Positions 47,008 through 56,700 of a DNA stretch of 64,000 bases are shown here, in pieces. Source of the stretch: Siphonodentalium dalli (lineage: Eukaryota > Mollusca > Scaphopoda > Gadilida > Siphonodentaliidae); NCBI GenBank assembly GCA_032622095.1, contig CP136067.1:1488001-1552000 (forward strand), given 5' to 3'. The notes beneath the pieces are model-generated. The model did no database searches. It was not told the origin of the DNA and saw only the letters and a program-made list of their open reading frames with translations. Position 1 is the stretch's first letter. Every line of letters begins with the position of its first letter. A program made the translations under genes and the position numbers.

Positions 47008-50000
47008 ATGAATGAACGAATGAGTTTATTGCTAGCCACGAATTGACATGGAACATGCAAGCATATATACATATATACACAAGCACCAACGTATAACGAT
47101 GCGCAGTAGGGAACATCAGCATAAATACACATGTATCTTATATACATTCAAGATATATAAATACTGGTAACTCAACACCCCTACTCACAATTGTGAGCAG
47201 ATCTTGATCTTGCACCGTCCATATTTCACACCCACATCGAAATTCAAAGGAGAATAAATTGTGTCCCTCTGTGCAAACAAAAAGGATGTGGTTAAAGAGG
47301 CGCAATTGGGTAAGGTGTTTATTCATATTAAAACATCTTTTTACTTAATTCTCTGAATGCTTGATTCAAGAAAATCGACAAGGATTTCAGAATGCTCACA
47401 TTTTTTGAGGAGAGAAGTCTGTGAAACTTCCCCCTGTCTGGGATCTCCCAATGACATTTTGGGATATATTGTCTACGCAATTCATTAACATAGCTACACA
47501 TAATGATAAGATGATATTCGTCACCCAGGCCAGACTGACAAAGGGGACATACTTTATGTTCCTTCTGTATCTTTTTCCATCGGCCACTTTCTAATCGGTG
47601 ATTAGAAGTTCTTATCTTCATGAGAGATTCACTCAAATGTGGAGGTAGTTCGATCAAGTAAGTTTTCATTTCGAACGTGGGAGTTATAAAGTTATATAAA
47701 TTACCCCTGGATGACGACATCATGTTACCATACCATTCTTGGTGAAACTGGTCGACCAAGATCTGCTTTATTTGTGTGCTGTCATGTTTCGAGAGTTGTA
47801 ATTGTGCCATCCATTTGGATTTCGAATCGGTGTTTTGCAATATACTTTTTATGGATTTGACCCATCTAAGTTTGTGTTCATAACTGCTGTCATTTTGATA
47901 TAACGTGTAAGTGATCTGGTACATATTTTTGGCCAATCCAGAACCCTCGTCAGATAATAATTTTGACCAGTAAGAAATAGCTCGACATTTGGCCTCTATT
48001 ATAAGAGGATGCCTTCCTAACTCTCCATAAACCATGAAATTTGGCGTACTAGATTTCATGCCGAGTAAAATTTTGCAAAACTTGATGTGCACAGCTTCGA
48101 CCGATTTCATTGACTCAAAGAGCCATATTTCACTGCTGTATATTAAAATTGGTAGAACCATCGCATCAAGCAGCTGTAGCATGAGGTCTATTGGACACTT
48201 CAGATTTCTGGTTTTGTTCAGAAGGGCATACATTGCTTTGGTTGCTACTCTGCTGGTTTATTTGACTGCCCTACAAAATATGCCATTGTTAAAGAATTCT
48301 ATACCTAGGTACATGAATTCTTTTAGATCTATCTGGATATCGTTATATACAAACCAGGGTAAACACTTGGGTTGTCTTTTACAAAATATAAAAACTTTAG
48401 TTTTTTGCGTGTTTACATCCCAAGCGATTGCATGATCATGAAACGCTGAAAGTGCTCTGTACATTGAAGCTTCGTCTTCAGTCAACAGAATGGTATCATC
48501 GGCATAAAATAAACATAGAAGGCCTATATAATACTTTAGATTTGTATAAACTAATTCGTCAAGGTATTTCAAATTGTCTATGGCACAATCATTAATACAT
48601 TCTTGTAAATCGTTTATCTATAACGAAAATAAAAACGGTAACATTAATTCAACATGGAAAAGACCAATATGGCTCTCGAAATAATATGATTTAATCATGC
48701 CAATCTTCACACAAGTTTTCATTTGGCTATACAATTCTTTAATCACTCTGAAAATGTTCCCATTGATGCATCTTCTGATCATTTTCAAAAACAAACCATC
48801 GCGCCAAACTATGTCGAACGCTTTTCTAAAGTAAAAAATGTGCAGTATAATTTTTTTCCACTTGCGATGTATATTCCATCAAAATGTTTAGAATGAACAT
48901 ATTATCTGTTGTAGAATATTTCCTCCTAAAACCACTCTGGTTATTACCAATGAGTTTAATTTGTTCAGAGAATATGGTCAGTCTATTATTCAGTATTGAA
49001 GTGAATAGTTTTGCTAGGCAACTCAAAAGAGTAATGCCTCTGTATGATTCCGGATCAAGTCTCTCGCCTTTTTCCTTATAATTATGATGTATGCTTCCTG
49101 TAGCCCAGTCTTCTGGGAAAAAGCCCGTGTCTAATATCAAATTGAAGAAATGGAAATACACGTCGATCATCTCGTCCTCCGATGACTTAATATATTCATT
49201 ATACAGTTGATCTATACCGGGTGCTTTATTGCTTTTAAGTCTGGATATAGCCGCTCTTATCTCGCCCCTTGTAATTTCAGCGTTAAGGTCACTAGCATCC
49301 GACTCATCGTATATATCGTTAATTTCGCTGTCGAGGTTAACATTATCTTTATTTCCTTCGATTAGCGTTCTGAAATGCTCATAAAACGAATTAATGTTCG
49401 CGCTAATAATGTCACTGCCATTGTCCTGCTTGATTCATTAGTCTGAACAAGATTATACAGTTTTTGGCAAAATTCTTTACTTGAAGTATTGTGCAAATTT
49501 CCGAGCTCGTTAATATTTGTTTTACGGCCGCAATTAATTTTTTGTATCCATAGTTGTTATATATACAACAGCTGATTCCTTTAAACGTCCTTTATTGAAC
49601 TCAGTTTGGCTCCGACTGTATTCGGACTTGCCCCTATTGAAATTTACGCGCTTTTCTTTGCATTCGTCGTCAAGCCACGTCTTATCAATTCGGTGAGTTG
49701 GGTCTTTCTGCTTGACACTTCCGCGCACACCACATGTCGTTCCAGCGGTGTTCAATAAAAGTGAAGTTATCTCCCTGCACACGTTATTAATATCGCTGCG
49801 AGACGCTTCTTTCATATCGATAAGAGAAGTGAAAATTTTATTAATATTCATGTGATCGATATTGCCTGCATAAACTGATGCGTATTCTGGTTGCCAGCGC
49901 TTTGGTCTCGCGTTGGCTTTATCCCCTCCCTTGTCTTTCGAACTGTCATTTTCCTCATGCTGTTCGGGATTAGTGCTGATAGTTTACCTCAAATTCGAAT

Positions 50001-50382
50001 TAAGTTGTATATGAAGCCCTTTGTGGATATCGGAGTTAATGGGTGAAAAATCTAGTACCTTGAAATTTTCCACACACGGGAAGACATTTTTGCTCGCGAT
50101 AACATAATCAATGACTGACTTGTCGCGACAAGTGGCTCTACCAATGCCTTTGTCGTTCCCATGTCGCCAATTTAAAATTCTTATCTTACAAATACCTCAT
50201 AAATTTATTAATTTATGACCATAACTAGTAAGGTTGCCCTGATCTTCGGAACTTCTAGATGGTACCTGCCAACCGGAGTCATTTACGGTGCATATATCAC
50301 CCAGTATAATTTCTGACATATTTCCATTTGTTGCATGCCGAATGTCAACACCGTCTAAATCTATCGTATCGCTCAGACATTT
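47008..50382 (-). mobile_element. LINE, 5' part missing at minisatellite border
   Basis: Minus-strand order: endonuclease C-terminal half (50382-49990), linker (to about 49530), reverse transcriptase (about 49270-48250), C-terminal domain (to 47328), 3' UTR, then a polyadenylation-like AATAAACTC and a short (ATTC)n tail ending near 47008. The N-terminal half of the endonuclease and any ORF1 are absent: homology ends exactly where the 97-bp minisatellite begins. Clade not resolved by eye; it differs from the 23-26 kb LINE. Confidence 0.85.
47328..50382 (-). pseudogene. LINE endonuclease/reverse transcriptase, several frameshifts and stops
   Basis: Endonuclease remnant: SEIILGDICTVNDSGWQVPS, IGRATCRDKSVIDYVIASKN, VLDFSPINSDIHKGLHI (the SDIH motif), with an in-frame stop between. 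Linker: KTWLDDECKEKRVNF. RT: LKSNKAPGIDQLYNEYIKSS, YRGITLLSCLAKLFTSILNN, NQSGFRRKYSTTDNMF, then a shifted AFDIVWRDGLF, a stop within FLFSL*IND, and LFYADDTILLTEDEA with the catalytic YADD intact. The 301-codon C-terminal frame (47328-48233) has LLGMKSSTPNFMVYGELGRH and a CPLC...GDEYHLI..C zinc-knuckle. Multiple lesions, so inactive. Confidence 0.8.
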
Positions 50383-51820
50383 TACTACTTATTTATGTGG
50401 GCAGTAGCCTCTATACGGGCGCCTGTGGCGCTTAAGATACTATGGGTGGCGCGATGGGGTGGTGGGTGGGAACTCATAATACTACTTATTTATGTGGGCA
50501 GTATCCTCTATACGGGCGCCTGTGACGCTTAAGATACTATGGGTGGCGGGATGGGGTGGTGGGTGGGAACTCATAATACTACTTATTTATGTGGGCAGTA
50601 GCCTCTATACGGGCGCCTGTGGCGCTTAAGATACTATGGGTGGCGGGATGGGGTGGTGGGTGGGGACTCATAATACTACTTATTTATGTGGGCAGTAGCC
50701 TCTATACGGGCGCCTGTGGCGCTTAAGATACTATGAGTGGCGGGATGGGGTGGTGGGTGGGAACTCATAATACTACTTATTTATGTGGGCAGTAGCCTCT
50801 ATACGGGCGCCTGTGGCGCTTAAGATACTATGGGTGGCGGGATGGGGTGGTGGGTGGGAACTCATAATACTACTTATTTATGTGGGCAGTAGCCTCTATA
50901 CGGGCGCCTGTGGCGCTTAAGATACTATGGGTGGCGGGATGGGGTGGTGGGCGGGAACTCATAATACTACTTATTTATGTGGGCAGTAGCCTCTATACGG
51001 GCGCCTGTGGCGCTTAAGATACTATGGGTGGCGGGATGGGGTGGTGGGTAGGAACTCATAATACTACTTATTTATGTGGGCAGTAGCCTCTATACGGGCG
51101 CCTGTGGCGCTTAAGATACTATGGGTGGCGGGATGGGGTGGTGGGTGGGAACTCATAATACTACTTATTTATGTGGGCAGTAGCCTCTATACGGGCGCCT
51201 GTGGCCCTTAAGATATTACGGGTGGCGGGATGGGGTGGTGGGTGGGAACTCATAATACTACTTATTTATGTGGGCAGTAGCCTCTATACGGGCGCCTGTG
51301 GCGCTTAAGATACTATGGGTGGCGGGATGAGGTGGTGGGTGGGAACTCATAATACTACTTATTTATGTGGGCAGTAGCCTCTATACGGGCGCCTGTGGCG
51401 CTTAAGATACTACGGGTGGCGGGATGGGGTGGTGGGTGGGAACTCATAATACTACTTATTTATGTGGGCAGTAGCCTCTATACGGGCGCCTGTGGCACTT
51501 AAGATACTATGGGTGGCGGGATGGGGTGGTGGGTGGGAACTCATAATACTACTTATTTATGTGGGCAGTAGCCTCTATACGGGCGCCTGTGGCGCTTAAG
51601 ATACTACGGGTGGCGGGATGGGGTGGTGGGTGGGAACTCATAATACTACTTATTTATGTGGGCAGTAGCCTCTATACGGGCGCCTGTGGCGCTTAAGATA
51701 CTATGGGTGGCGGGATGGGGTGGTGGGTGGGAACTCATAATACTACTTATTTATGTTGGAAGTAGCCTCTATACGGGCGCCTGTGGCGCTTAAGATACTA
51801 TGGGTGGCGGGATGGGGTGC
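50383..51820. repeat. 97-bp minisatellite, 14.8 units, G-rich
   Basis: The unit begins TACTACTTATTTATGTGGGC and recurs exactly every 97 bp (50383, 50480, 50577 ... 51741): fourteen full units and an 80-bp partial. Units differ by only a few substitutions and no indels, indicating recent expansion or ongoing homogenisation. Each unit carries GGGTGGCGGGATGGGGTGG followed by TGGGTGGGAA, a dense G-run set that fits the G-quadruplex pattern on the plus strand, and a GGGCGCC...GGCGC partial palindrome. There are no unit-specific spacers, so it is not CRISPR-like. 97 is not a multiple of three, so no long repeat protein is encoded. Confidence 0.95.
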
Positions 51821-51902
51821 TATAATGTGCTTCATCCTCAAACACACCTCTCACCAGCATTCCATCCTCCAAATAGCTCCGATACAGATCTCGGTAATCC
51901 AT
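51798..51902 (-). CDS. Short ORF truncated by the minisatellite (34 codons)
   Basis: Minus-strand ATG at 51902 with A at -3 and G at +4 (CCGAAATGG). The first 28 codons (MDYRDLYRSYLEDGM...) lie in unique DNA; the last six and the stop come from the terminal minisatellite unit. It reads away from the palindrome at 51946-52110, head to head with the 52154 ORF. It may be the stump of a longer gene cut off by the array, or chance. No family is recognised. Confidence 0.35.
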   Translation of the reverse strand: MDYRDLYRSYLEDGMLVRGVFEDEAHYSTPSRHP

Positions 51903-51945
51903 TTCGGTATGAATGAAGAATGGGGATATCTGTTTATTTGTTATT

Positions 51946-52110
51946 GAAAACGCGCGGGCGCCGCTGACGACGTTATTGCATATTTCACCAAATTTCCCCG
52001 AACGTCAAAACAAGTGTGTTTCTTTTTGTTAAAAGAAACACACTTGAATTGACGTTCGGGTAAATTTGAAGAAATACGCAATGACGTCGTCAGCGGCGTC
52101 CGCGCGTTTC
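51946..52110. promoter_or_regulatory. Palindrome with ~80-bp arms, probable bidirectional control region
   Basis: Left arm 51946-52025 and right arm 52031-52110 are about 89 percent complementary, with a spacer of about 5 bp. Arms contain CGCGCG, GCGTCCGCGCG, TGACGTCGTCAGCGGCG (CRE/ATF-like half sites) and GTGTGTTTCTTTT. They lie between two divergent ORF starts and end 2 bp before a TATA-like box on the right. Alternatives: fused terminal inverted repeats of a DNA element, or a MITE. Confidence 0.55.
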
Positions 52111-52111
52111 A

Positions 52112-52119
52112 TATAATAT
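52112..52119 (+). promoter_or_regulatory. TATA-like box for the 52154 ORF
   Basis: TATAATAT, 35-42 bp before the ATG at 52154. Transcription starting 25-30 bp downstream would begin about 52140, so the upstream in-frame ATG at 52118 would be untranscribed. This decides the start chosen for the ORF. Confidence 0.45.
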
Positions 52120-52153
52120 GGAGCGCAGTGTGTCGTTTTTTTTAATCTTCAAA

Positions 52154-52450
52154 ATGTTCTCTAAACTAAAAGAGAAAATTTTGCTAAAATTCTCTGCAGA
52201 TGCTCGATTAAAGCATTGGCAGAAGAATGTTAGAGATTCGGAGAGCCATAAGTTAGCCATTAGAGCTGGAGTTCAAGAATTCCTGCAAAGACGGAGACCT
52301 AGTCCTCCCAAGGTGTATGTGGAAACTCCAGAGCGGAACCCCACGTATAAGGAGGGGGCATTATATCCAGATTTGTCTGCATATTATCCTCCAAGACCAC
52401 TGCCAAGGTGGATTACCACTGAGGCAGCGAAATACGTGCGGGATCCATAA
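52154..52450 (+). CDS. 98-codon non-histone ORF with histone-type 3' end
   Basis: ATG at 52154 (A at -3); an in-frame ATG at 52118 overlaps the TATA-like box and is less likely. The protein is basic in its N-terminal half (MFSKLKEKILLKF, then EFLQRRRPSPPK) and ends with a Pro/Tyr-rich module NPTYKEGALYPDLSAYYPP followed by RPLPRW. It has no histone fold and no match I recognise. A second, diverged copy of the module (RPTYNKG then LYPDLSEFY) follows the stop, interrupted by another stop, so the ORF may once have been longer. The transcript would end at a canonical histone mRNA stem-loop 77 nt after the stop, the usual distance for replication-dependent histone genes. S-phase expression is therefore a fair inference; function unknown. 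It could belong to the same element as the polymerase relic at 54-56 kb. Confidence 0.55.
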   Translation: MFSKLKEKILLKFSADARLKHWQKNVRDSESHKLAIRAGVQEFLQRRRPSPPKVYVETPERNPTYKEGALYPDLSAYYPPRPLPRWITTEAAKYVRDP

Positions 52451-52526
52451 TGGAGACCCACATACAACAAGGGATGACTTTACCCTGATTTGTCTGAATT
52501 TTATTGATTCAGCAAACAATTTAAAC

Positions 52527-52542
52527 GGCCCTTTTCAGGGCC
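52527..52542 (+). terminator. Histone mRNA 3' stem-loop (replication-dependent type)
   Basis: GGCCCTTTTCAGGGCC: a perfect 6-bp stem with the four-base loop and the standard flanks AAAC before and ACCCAAA after. A purine-rich TTTTTCAAAAGA lies about 8 nt downstream, where the U7-binding histone downstream element is expected. In animals this structure, bound by SLBP, replaces polyadenylation on cell-cycle-regulated histone mRNAs. No AATAAA is seen on this strand immediately downstream. No histone gene lies within reach on this strand. Confidence 0.85.
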
Positions 52543-52671
52543 ACCCAAATTTTTCAAAAGATACGCTCTGAAATTGCTACTGTACGATATGTTCATTCTT
52601 CCTTAACTTGGAGAGAATGTTCACATAATTTCTCCACAAAAAAACGTAACAGGTAATTAAATCAATAATAT

Positions 52672-52677
52672 TTTATT
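52672..52677 (-). terminator. AATAAA polyadenylation signal for the 52705-53091 ORF
   Basis: AATAAA on the minus strand 28 bp after the stop codon. It falls in the roughly 160-bp gap between the two convergent ORFs, opposite the histone-type end. Confidence 0.6.
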
Positions 52678-52704
52678 CACCAATTTTTTAACTTTCTTGG
52701 AAGA

Positions 52705-53091
52705 TTATCGCGATAAACGTCTTTTTCTCTTTCTGATAGGTAAAGTGTTTTGCTTAATTTCAGTATCGTCAGCACTTTTGGCTACAGCGTTTATCACTTC
52801 CATCTGCGAATCCTCCGTGTTTAGAATAGTGATTTCATCATTTGACACCTCAGTTGAGGCGTATAATTCATCACTCTCAGTTTTCACATCCGCGATCTCG
52901 TTAATTGACATCGCAGTTGAGTTGCATTGTTCCCCACTTTCAGCTTTCTCATCCGTGATCTCGTTAGTTGATGTCTCAGTTTGATCAATGTCCATTACAT
53001 CACATGGTGTGAGATAATCGTTGTCTGATGTGAGCGTCCAAGTAGACTTCCCAGGAGTAGATTTACTCACCATCAATGATGATATTTTCAT
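52705..53091 (-). CDS. 128-codon acidic repeat protein with basic C-terminal tail, convergent to the 52154 ORF
   Basis: The frame is open from 53148, but the first ATG is at 53091. Residues about 40-105 contain three 21-residue repeats of the pattern S-x-N/D-E-I followed by a K-T-E-S-like acidic stretch, encoded by 63-bp DNA repeats at about 52832-52976. The C-terminus is RKRKRRLSR, a likely nuclear localisation signal. Composition is Ser/Thr/Glu/Asp-rich, so largely disordered. No family is recognised. A GTGAGT word at residues 7-8 could be a splice donor, which would make the start uncertain. Its head-on placement with the histone-type gene, sharing a 0.16-kb 3' gap, suggests the two form a unit. 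Confidence 0.5.
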   Translation of the reverse strand: MKISSLMVSKSTPGKSTWTLTSDNDYLTPCDVMDIDQTETSTNEITDEKAESGEQCNSTAMSINEIADVKTESDELYASTEVSNDEITILNTEDSQMEVINAVAKSADDTEIKQNTLPIRKRKRRLSR

Positions 53092-53148
53092 CTCAAGTGA
53101 CCTGCTAAATTGGTCTACTCTAGCTATCAAAATGGCAAATATTTCCAA

Positions 53149-54366
53149 CTAGCAATGCGTGTGCTTTGTATAAAAACGAGGGCCCACTGATATTCAAATT
53201 GAATTCATCCATTTATTTGGGAAATTCATTGGGTAACACGCTCAACTTATCTGTAAGACACATATAGAGCCCACTAATATTATTTGATATTATGCTCTGT
53301 CTTGCTTGATTATATACACATGCGAGCCAACTGGAATGCACCATTATCTCAAACCATATATCCACGGAGAGCGGTGTTCTATGCTCTTACACGCTATTTT
53401 GGAATTAACATATACATGTAATACCAGATGCCATCAAATATGGCGTACTATACACAAATTTATCTGGAAATGTATGATTGGTGTGTCAAAACATCGAAAA
53501 ACAAAACTATTGAACTGTTGGGCATATATTCCTACAAACTACAAACATCATCAAAATTTCGAAATCTCTATAATATATTCTCACAAGAGATATAGGCTAT
53601 ACCTGGATGTATTTCCACATCACAGTGGCTGATTATGCAATGTTAACACCATGACAAGCAAAGCACGTTATTAATCACCAACTCCAATAGAGTAGGGATA
53701 TCAATTTCCCATCATTAAAGTTACACAGGGCACAATGTCCACCACATGCGGATTCTATCATGGAACAGTTTGAACTAGATTAAACCAGTTCCTTCCAGAA
53801 CACATGTGCTCTGGGTATATAGCATATAGGAAAACGTATATACTTCACACTCAACGTGTCGGCCCTAGTAAGCGCTGTTGCAAAGCCATTCTAGGTTGCA
53901 TATAATATGCAAATACAGAATAATTTTGCATCTAAAATGCAACAAATAGGCATAAACTATGCTGGTTTAAACTATGGTTTAAACATTACTAACTCATTTG
54001 ACTCAAAGTGCAAAACTTGGGCGTGATACGACCGACTGCTCTAATATAATAAGCAGCACGATGGAATCTATAAATTCCGGGCTCAGAATACCCATTAAAG
54101 TGGCATATCATATGCCGAATTATAAAATTGGCACATATCATGCATGCCCAAAGAAAGGGAGCTACTGGCCTCGAAAAATCAGGCCAACTACATTTAAAAT
54201 AAGCATACTATGCCGATCTAAATTATTACGCATACCCTAATGAAATTCCGCGTTACCGCTATCATACTATAGTGGAAAAGTGAATCGAAACATATGCTCA
54301 ATTTAAATTATGACTATCCAGAGCGATGTAGGAACATGGTCCGCAGACCACTATTCTGTTGGTTGA
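53149..54366. other. No recognisable gene
   Basis: Between the ORF pair and the polymerase relic. Plus frames at 53306-53632 (108 codons) and 53998-54240 (80 codons) have no motif. The exonuclease domain expected upstream of the polymerase palm was looked for here and not found. Confidence 0.45.
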
Positions 54367-55897
54367 TTGTTGAGTATTTTTCACAATCAAAAATTCAAAA
54401 ACCCATACAGTAATATAACAATGCATGAATTGTATGAAAAAACAATAAAAACGGAAACTGAAATCAAAAGCTTGGAATGTAAATTAATATGCATCTGGGA
54501 ACATGACCTGGACAATAAATGTAAAGCAGACAAACAAATTATGGATCAATTCTATTTGCATCAAGACCCAATTATCCAAGGGAAGCATTATTTGGTGGTA
54601 GGACTAATGCTCTAAAAGTATATCATGAAATAGAACCAACATCTAAACAGGAATACAATATATTGATGTATGCAGTTTGTATCCTATTGTGAATAAATAT
54701 AGGGAGTACCCTCTTGGTCATCCTGCAATTCTATGTCAGGAACAAATAGGAGACACCAAATCTTACAAAGGACTCATTAAATGCAAAGTAATACCTCCAA
54801 ATAAATTGTACATTCCAGTGCTACCGATCCACTGTAATAACAAAATGATATATACATTGTGTAAAACTTGTGCAGAAAATGAAAGTGGACAGTGTATTCA
54901 TAAAACTGAACAGCGTGCTTTAGTTGGAGTTTGGACACATGTAGAATTATTCAAAGCAATAGAATTGGGTTACCAAATTCTGGAAGTGTATGAAGTTTGG
55001 CATTGGACTGAGTGGTTGGACAAAGTATACAGGGATTACATTGATAAATACTCAAAATTAAACAAGAAGCAAGTATATATCCAAATTCTGTTAAAAGTGA
55101 AGATAAAGATAAATACATTAAAGATTATTATGATGTTGAAGGTAAAAAACTTGAAAAAGAAAAAATCTAAAAACACCCAGGATTCCGCCAGTAAGCAAAA
55201 TTAATGATAAATTGCATATGGGGAAAAATGCACAAAATAATATTAATAAAACTGAATATATATCAGAACCATCCAGATATTTTGAACTACTAAATGATAA
55301 AAATATCACCGTCAAAGCAGTTGAAATTTTTGAACAAGATAAATTCATATTATTCAGCTATGAAAATAAAACCGATATTATAGAACCACATCCATGTAGT
55401 TGTTGCATTATTTTTCACAGCATATGCACGATTGGAGTTGTATAAAGTTTTAGAAAAATTCCAAGATAGGGGGCTGTATTTCGACACCGATAGCTGTAGG
55501 TATATTTTCGATCCAGAAAAAGAAAATATCAAAACCGAAGACAGCTATCTTGGTAAATGGACTGATGAGCATCCGGATGCTAAAATCATGAAATTTGTAG
55601 GGTTAGGACCGAAATTATGGATATCAGTACGTGAAAGATGGTGTCATACAAGCTGTATGTAAGGTCAAGGGTATCACTCTGGATTATAAAACTAAACAGC
55701 AAATAAATTTTCATTCAATGGTTGAATGTGTAAACGACCGGTCAAATTTTCAACGTGTCATAAACTATCCATGCAGAATTAAACGCACAAAGAACCGAGA
55801 TGTAATTAGTGAAGAGCAAACAAAAACATGCCGATCTGTGTACACCAAACGACTTGTTGTGGGTGAATACAACACAATTCCTTATGGATGGAATTGA
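54367..55897 (+). pseudogene. Protein-primed family B DNA polymerase relic, Polinton/Maverick or adintovirus type
   Basis: Five overlapping plus-strand frames hold pieces of one polymerase in correct order. TMHELYEKT and ICIWEHDLD match the segment before the palm. GRTNALKVYH precedes motif A, which reads DVCSLYP at 54665-54685 with PLGHP after it, in a shifted frame. NKTEYISEP follows a decayed motif B (GKNAQNN). Motif C is LYFDTDS, catalytic DTDS at 55483-55494. YLGKWTDEHP, KVKGITLDYKT and IPYGWN close the C-terminal part. At least four frame changes make it non-functional. The N-terminal 3'-5' exonuclease region is missing. Such polymerases occur in large self-synthesising transposons and related viruses; no integrase, ATPase or capsid gene is recognised nearby. 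The copy is an old, partial remnant. Confidence 0.85.
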
Positions 55898-56273
55898 TGT
55901 GTTACCAGCAGAGATGCTTTTTAAAAATTATAATAACTTGATCGAAATGTCAAAATTGGATCAAGAAATCAAACGAGAACTTAAGCAAACTTGGTTTTTG
56001 AGGGAAAGTAAAATTATAGTGCAGACTTTGCTGAACGGACATTTCTCTGAGGGGCAGAGTTGACCGAGATGTTTGATTGAGAGATCAGAATTTGAAACTG
56101 ATTTCTTAATGGATATATTGGATCAACTGTTTTCAGATTATTGGATATTTCATGGTGCTCCTAAAAACAAAATAACCGAAATTCGTGAATTAGTTGAAAA
56201 TAATTTTATTCGTTTTGCTGAATATCAAGACAGGATTCTCAATGAAAAAACCATGAACAATTTTCACTGTTAA
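55880..56273 (+). pseudogene. Unassigned coding-like stretch after the polymerase relic
   Basis: Frames at 55809-56063 and 56073-56273 are Lys/Glu/Asn-rich and helical-looking (LIEMSKLDQEIKRELKQT; KNKITEIRELVENNFIRF), with the same composition as the polymerase pieces and starting where its C-terminus ends. They may be a downstream gene of the same element, broken by stops. No family is recognised. Confidence 0.35.
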
Positions 56274-56399
56274 AAAGTTATTTGAAGAAAAAGTGTAAAA
56301 ACCACTACACCTATTTCAGACTTAGATAATGAACTAAAATGGACATTTGGAATAATCTGGAGTTATGGTGACTCTTCATTAAAAAATAAAAAAAGGTTG

Positions 56400-56700
56400 A
56401 TTCTCCATCGCGGGCGCGCGATCTAATAGTTAAAATCCGCTCCAGACAGTGTTATGTCATTAGATTAACATAATTCTGCAGTTTCGCGGGCTCGACGATG
56501 GATCAGCCCGCGATGAATCCCACTATTTATCGACCCGCGATGCTTCCAATCGAAATCCAATAGTGGTCGCGATTGACCTGATACATGCCGCGAAGTTGTG
56601 AATGATGAGGTCATGTTAATTCGCGATGGACGCACTGTATCACGCCGCGGCTATCTCCACAGAGGTGTGATTACGCAACCACACATTGTGTGTCACTTAA
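56400..56700. promoter_or_regulatory. CpG-rich patch with repeated CGCGATG words
   Basis: At least five CGCGAT words (cgcgcgatc, cccgcgatg twice, tcgcgattg, ttcgcgatgg) plus CGCGGG and GCCGCG in 300 bp, against a CpG-poor background. No adjoining start codon or TATA is convincing. Could be an unmethylated CpG island or the end of an element. Confidence 0.35.

Noticed and set aside
50383-51820. CRISPR-like array of regular repeats
   Set aside because: The whole 97 bp repeats with no unique spacers, in a eukaryotic setting; it is a minisatellite.
52118-52450. Histone gene upstream of the stem-loop
   Set aside because: The encoded protein has no histone fold or histone tail sequence in any frame; only the 3' end is histone-like.
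53306-54240. Exonuclease domain or capsid genes for the Polinton-type relic
   Set aside because: No ExoI-III motifs, integrase, ATPase or capsid signature could be found in any frame of this stretch by eye.
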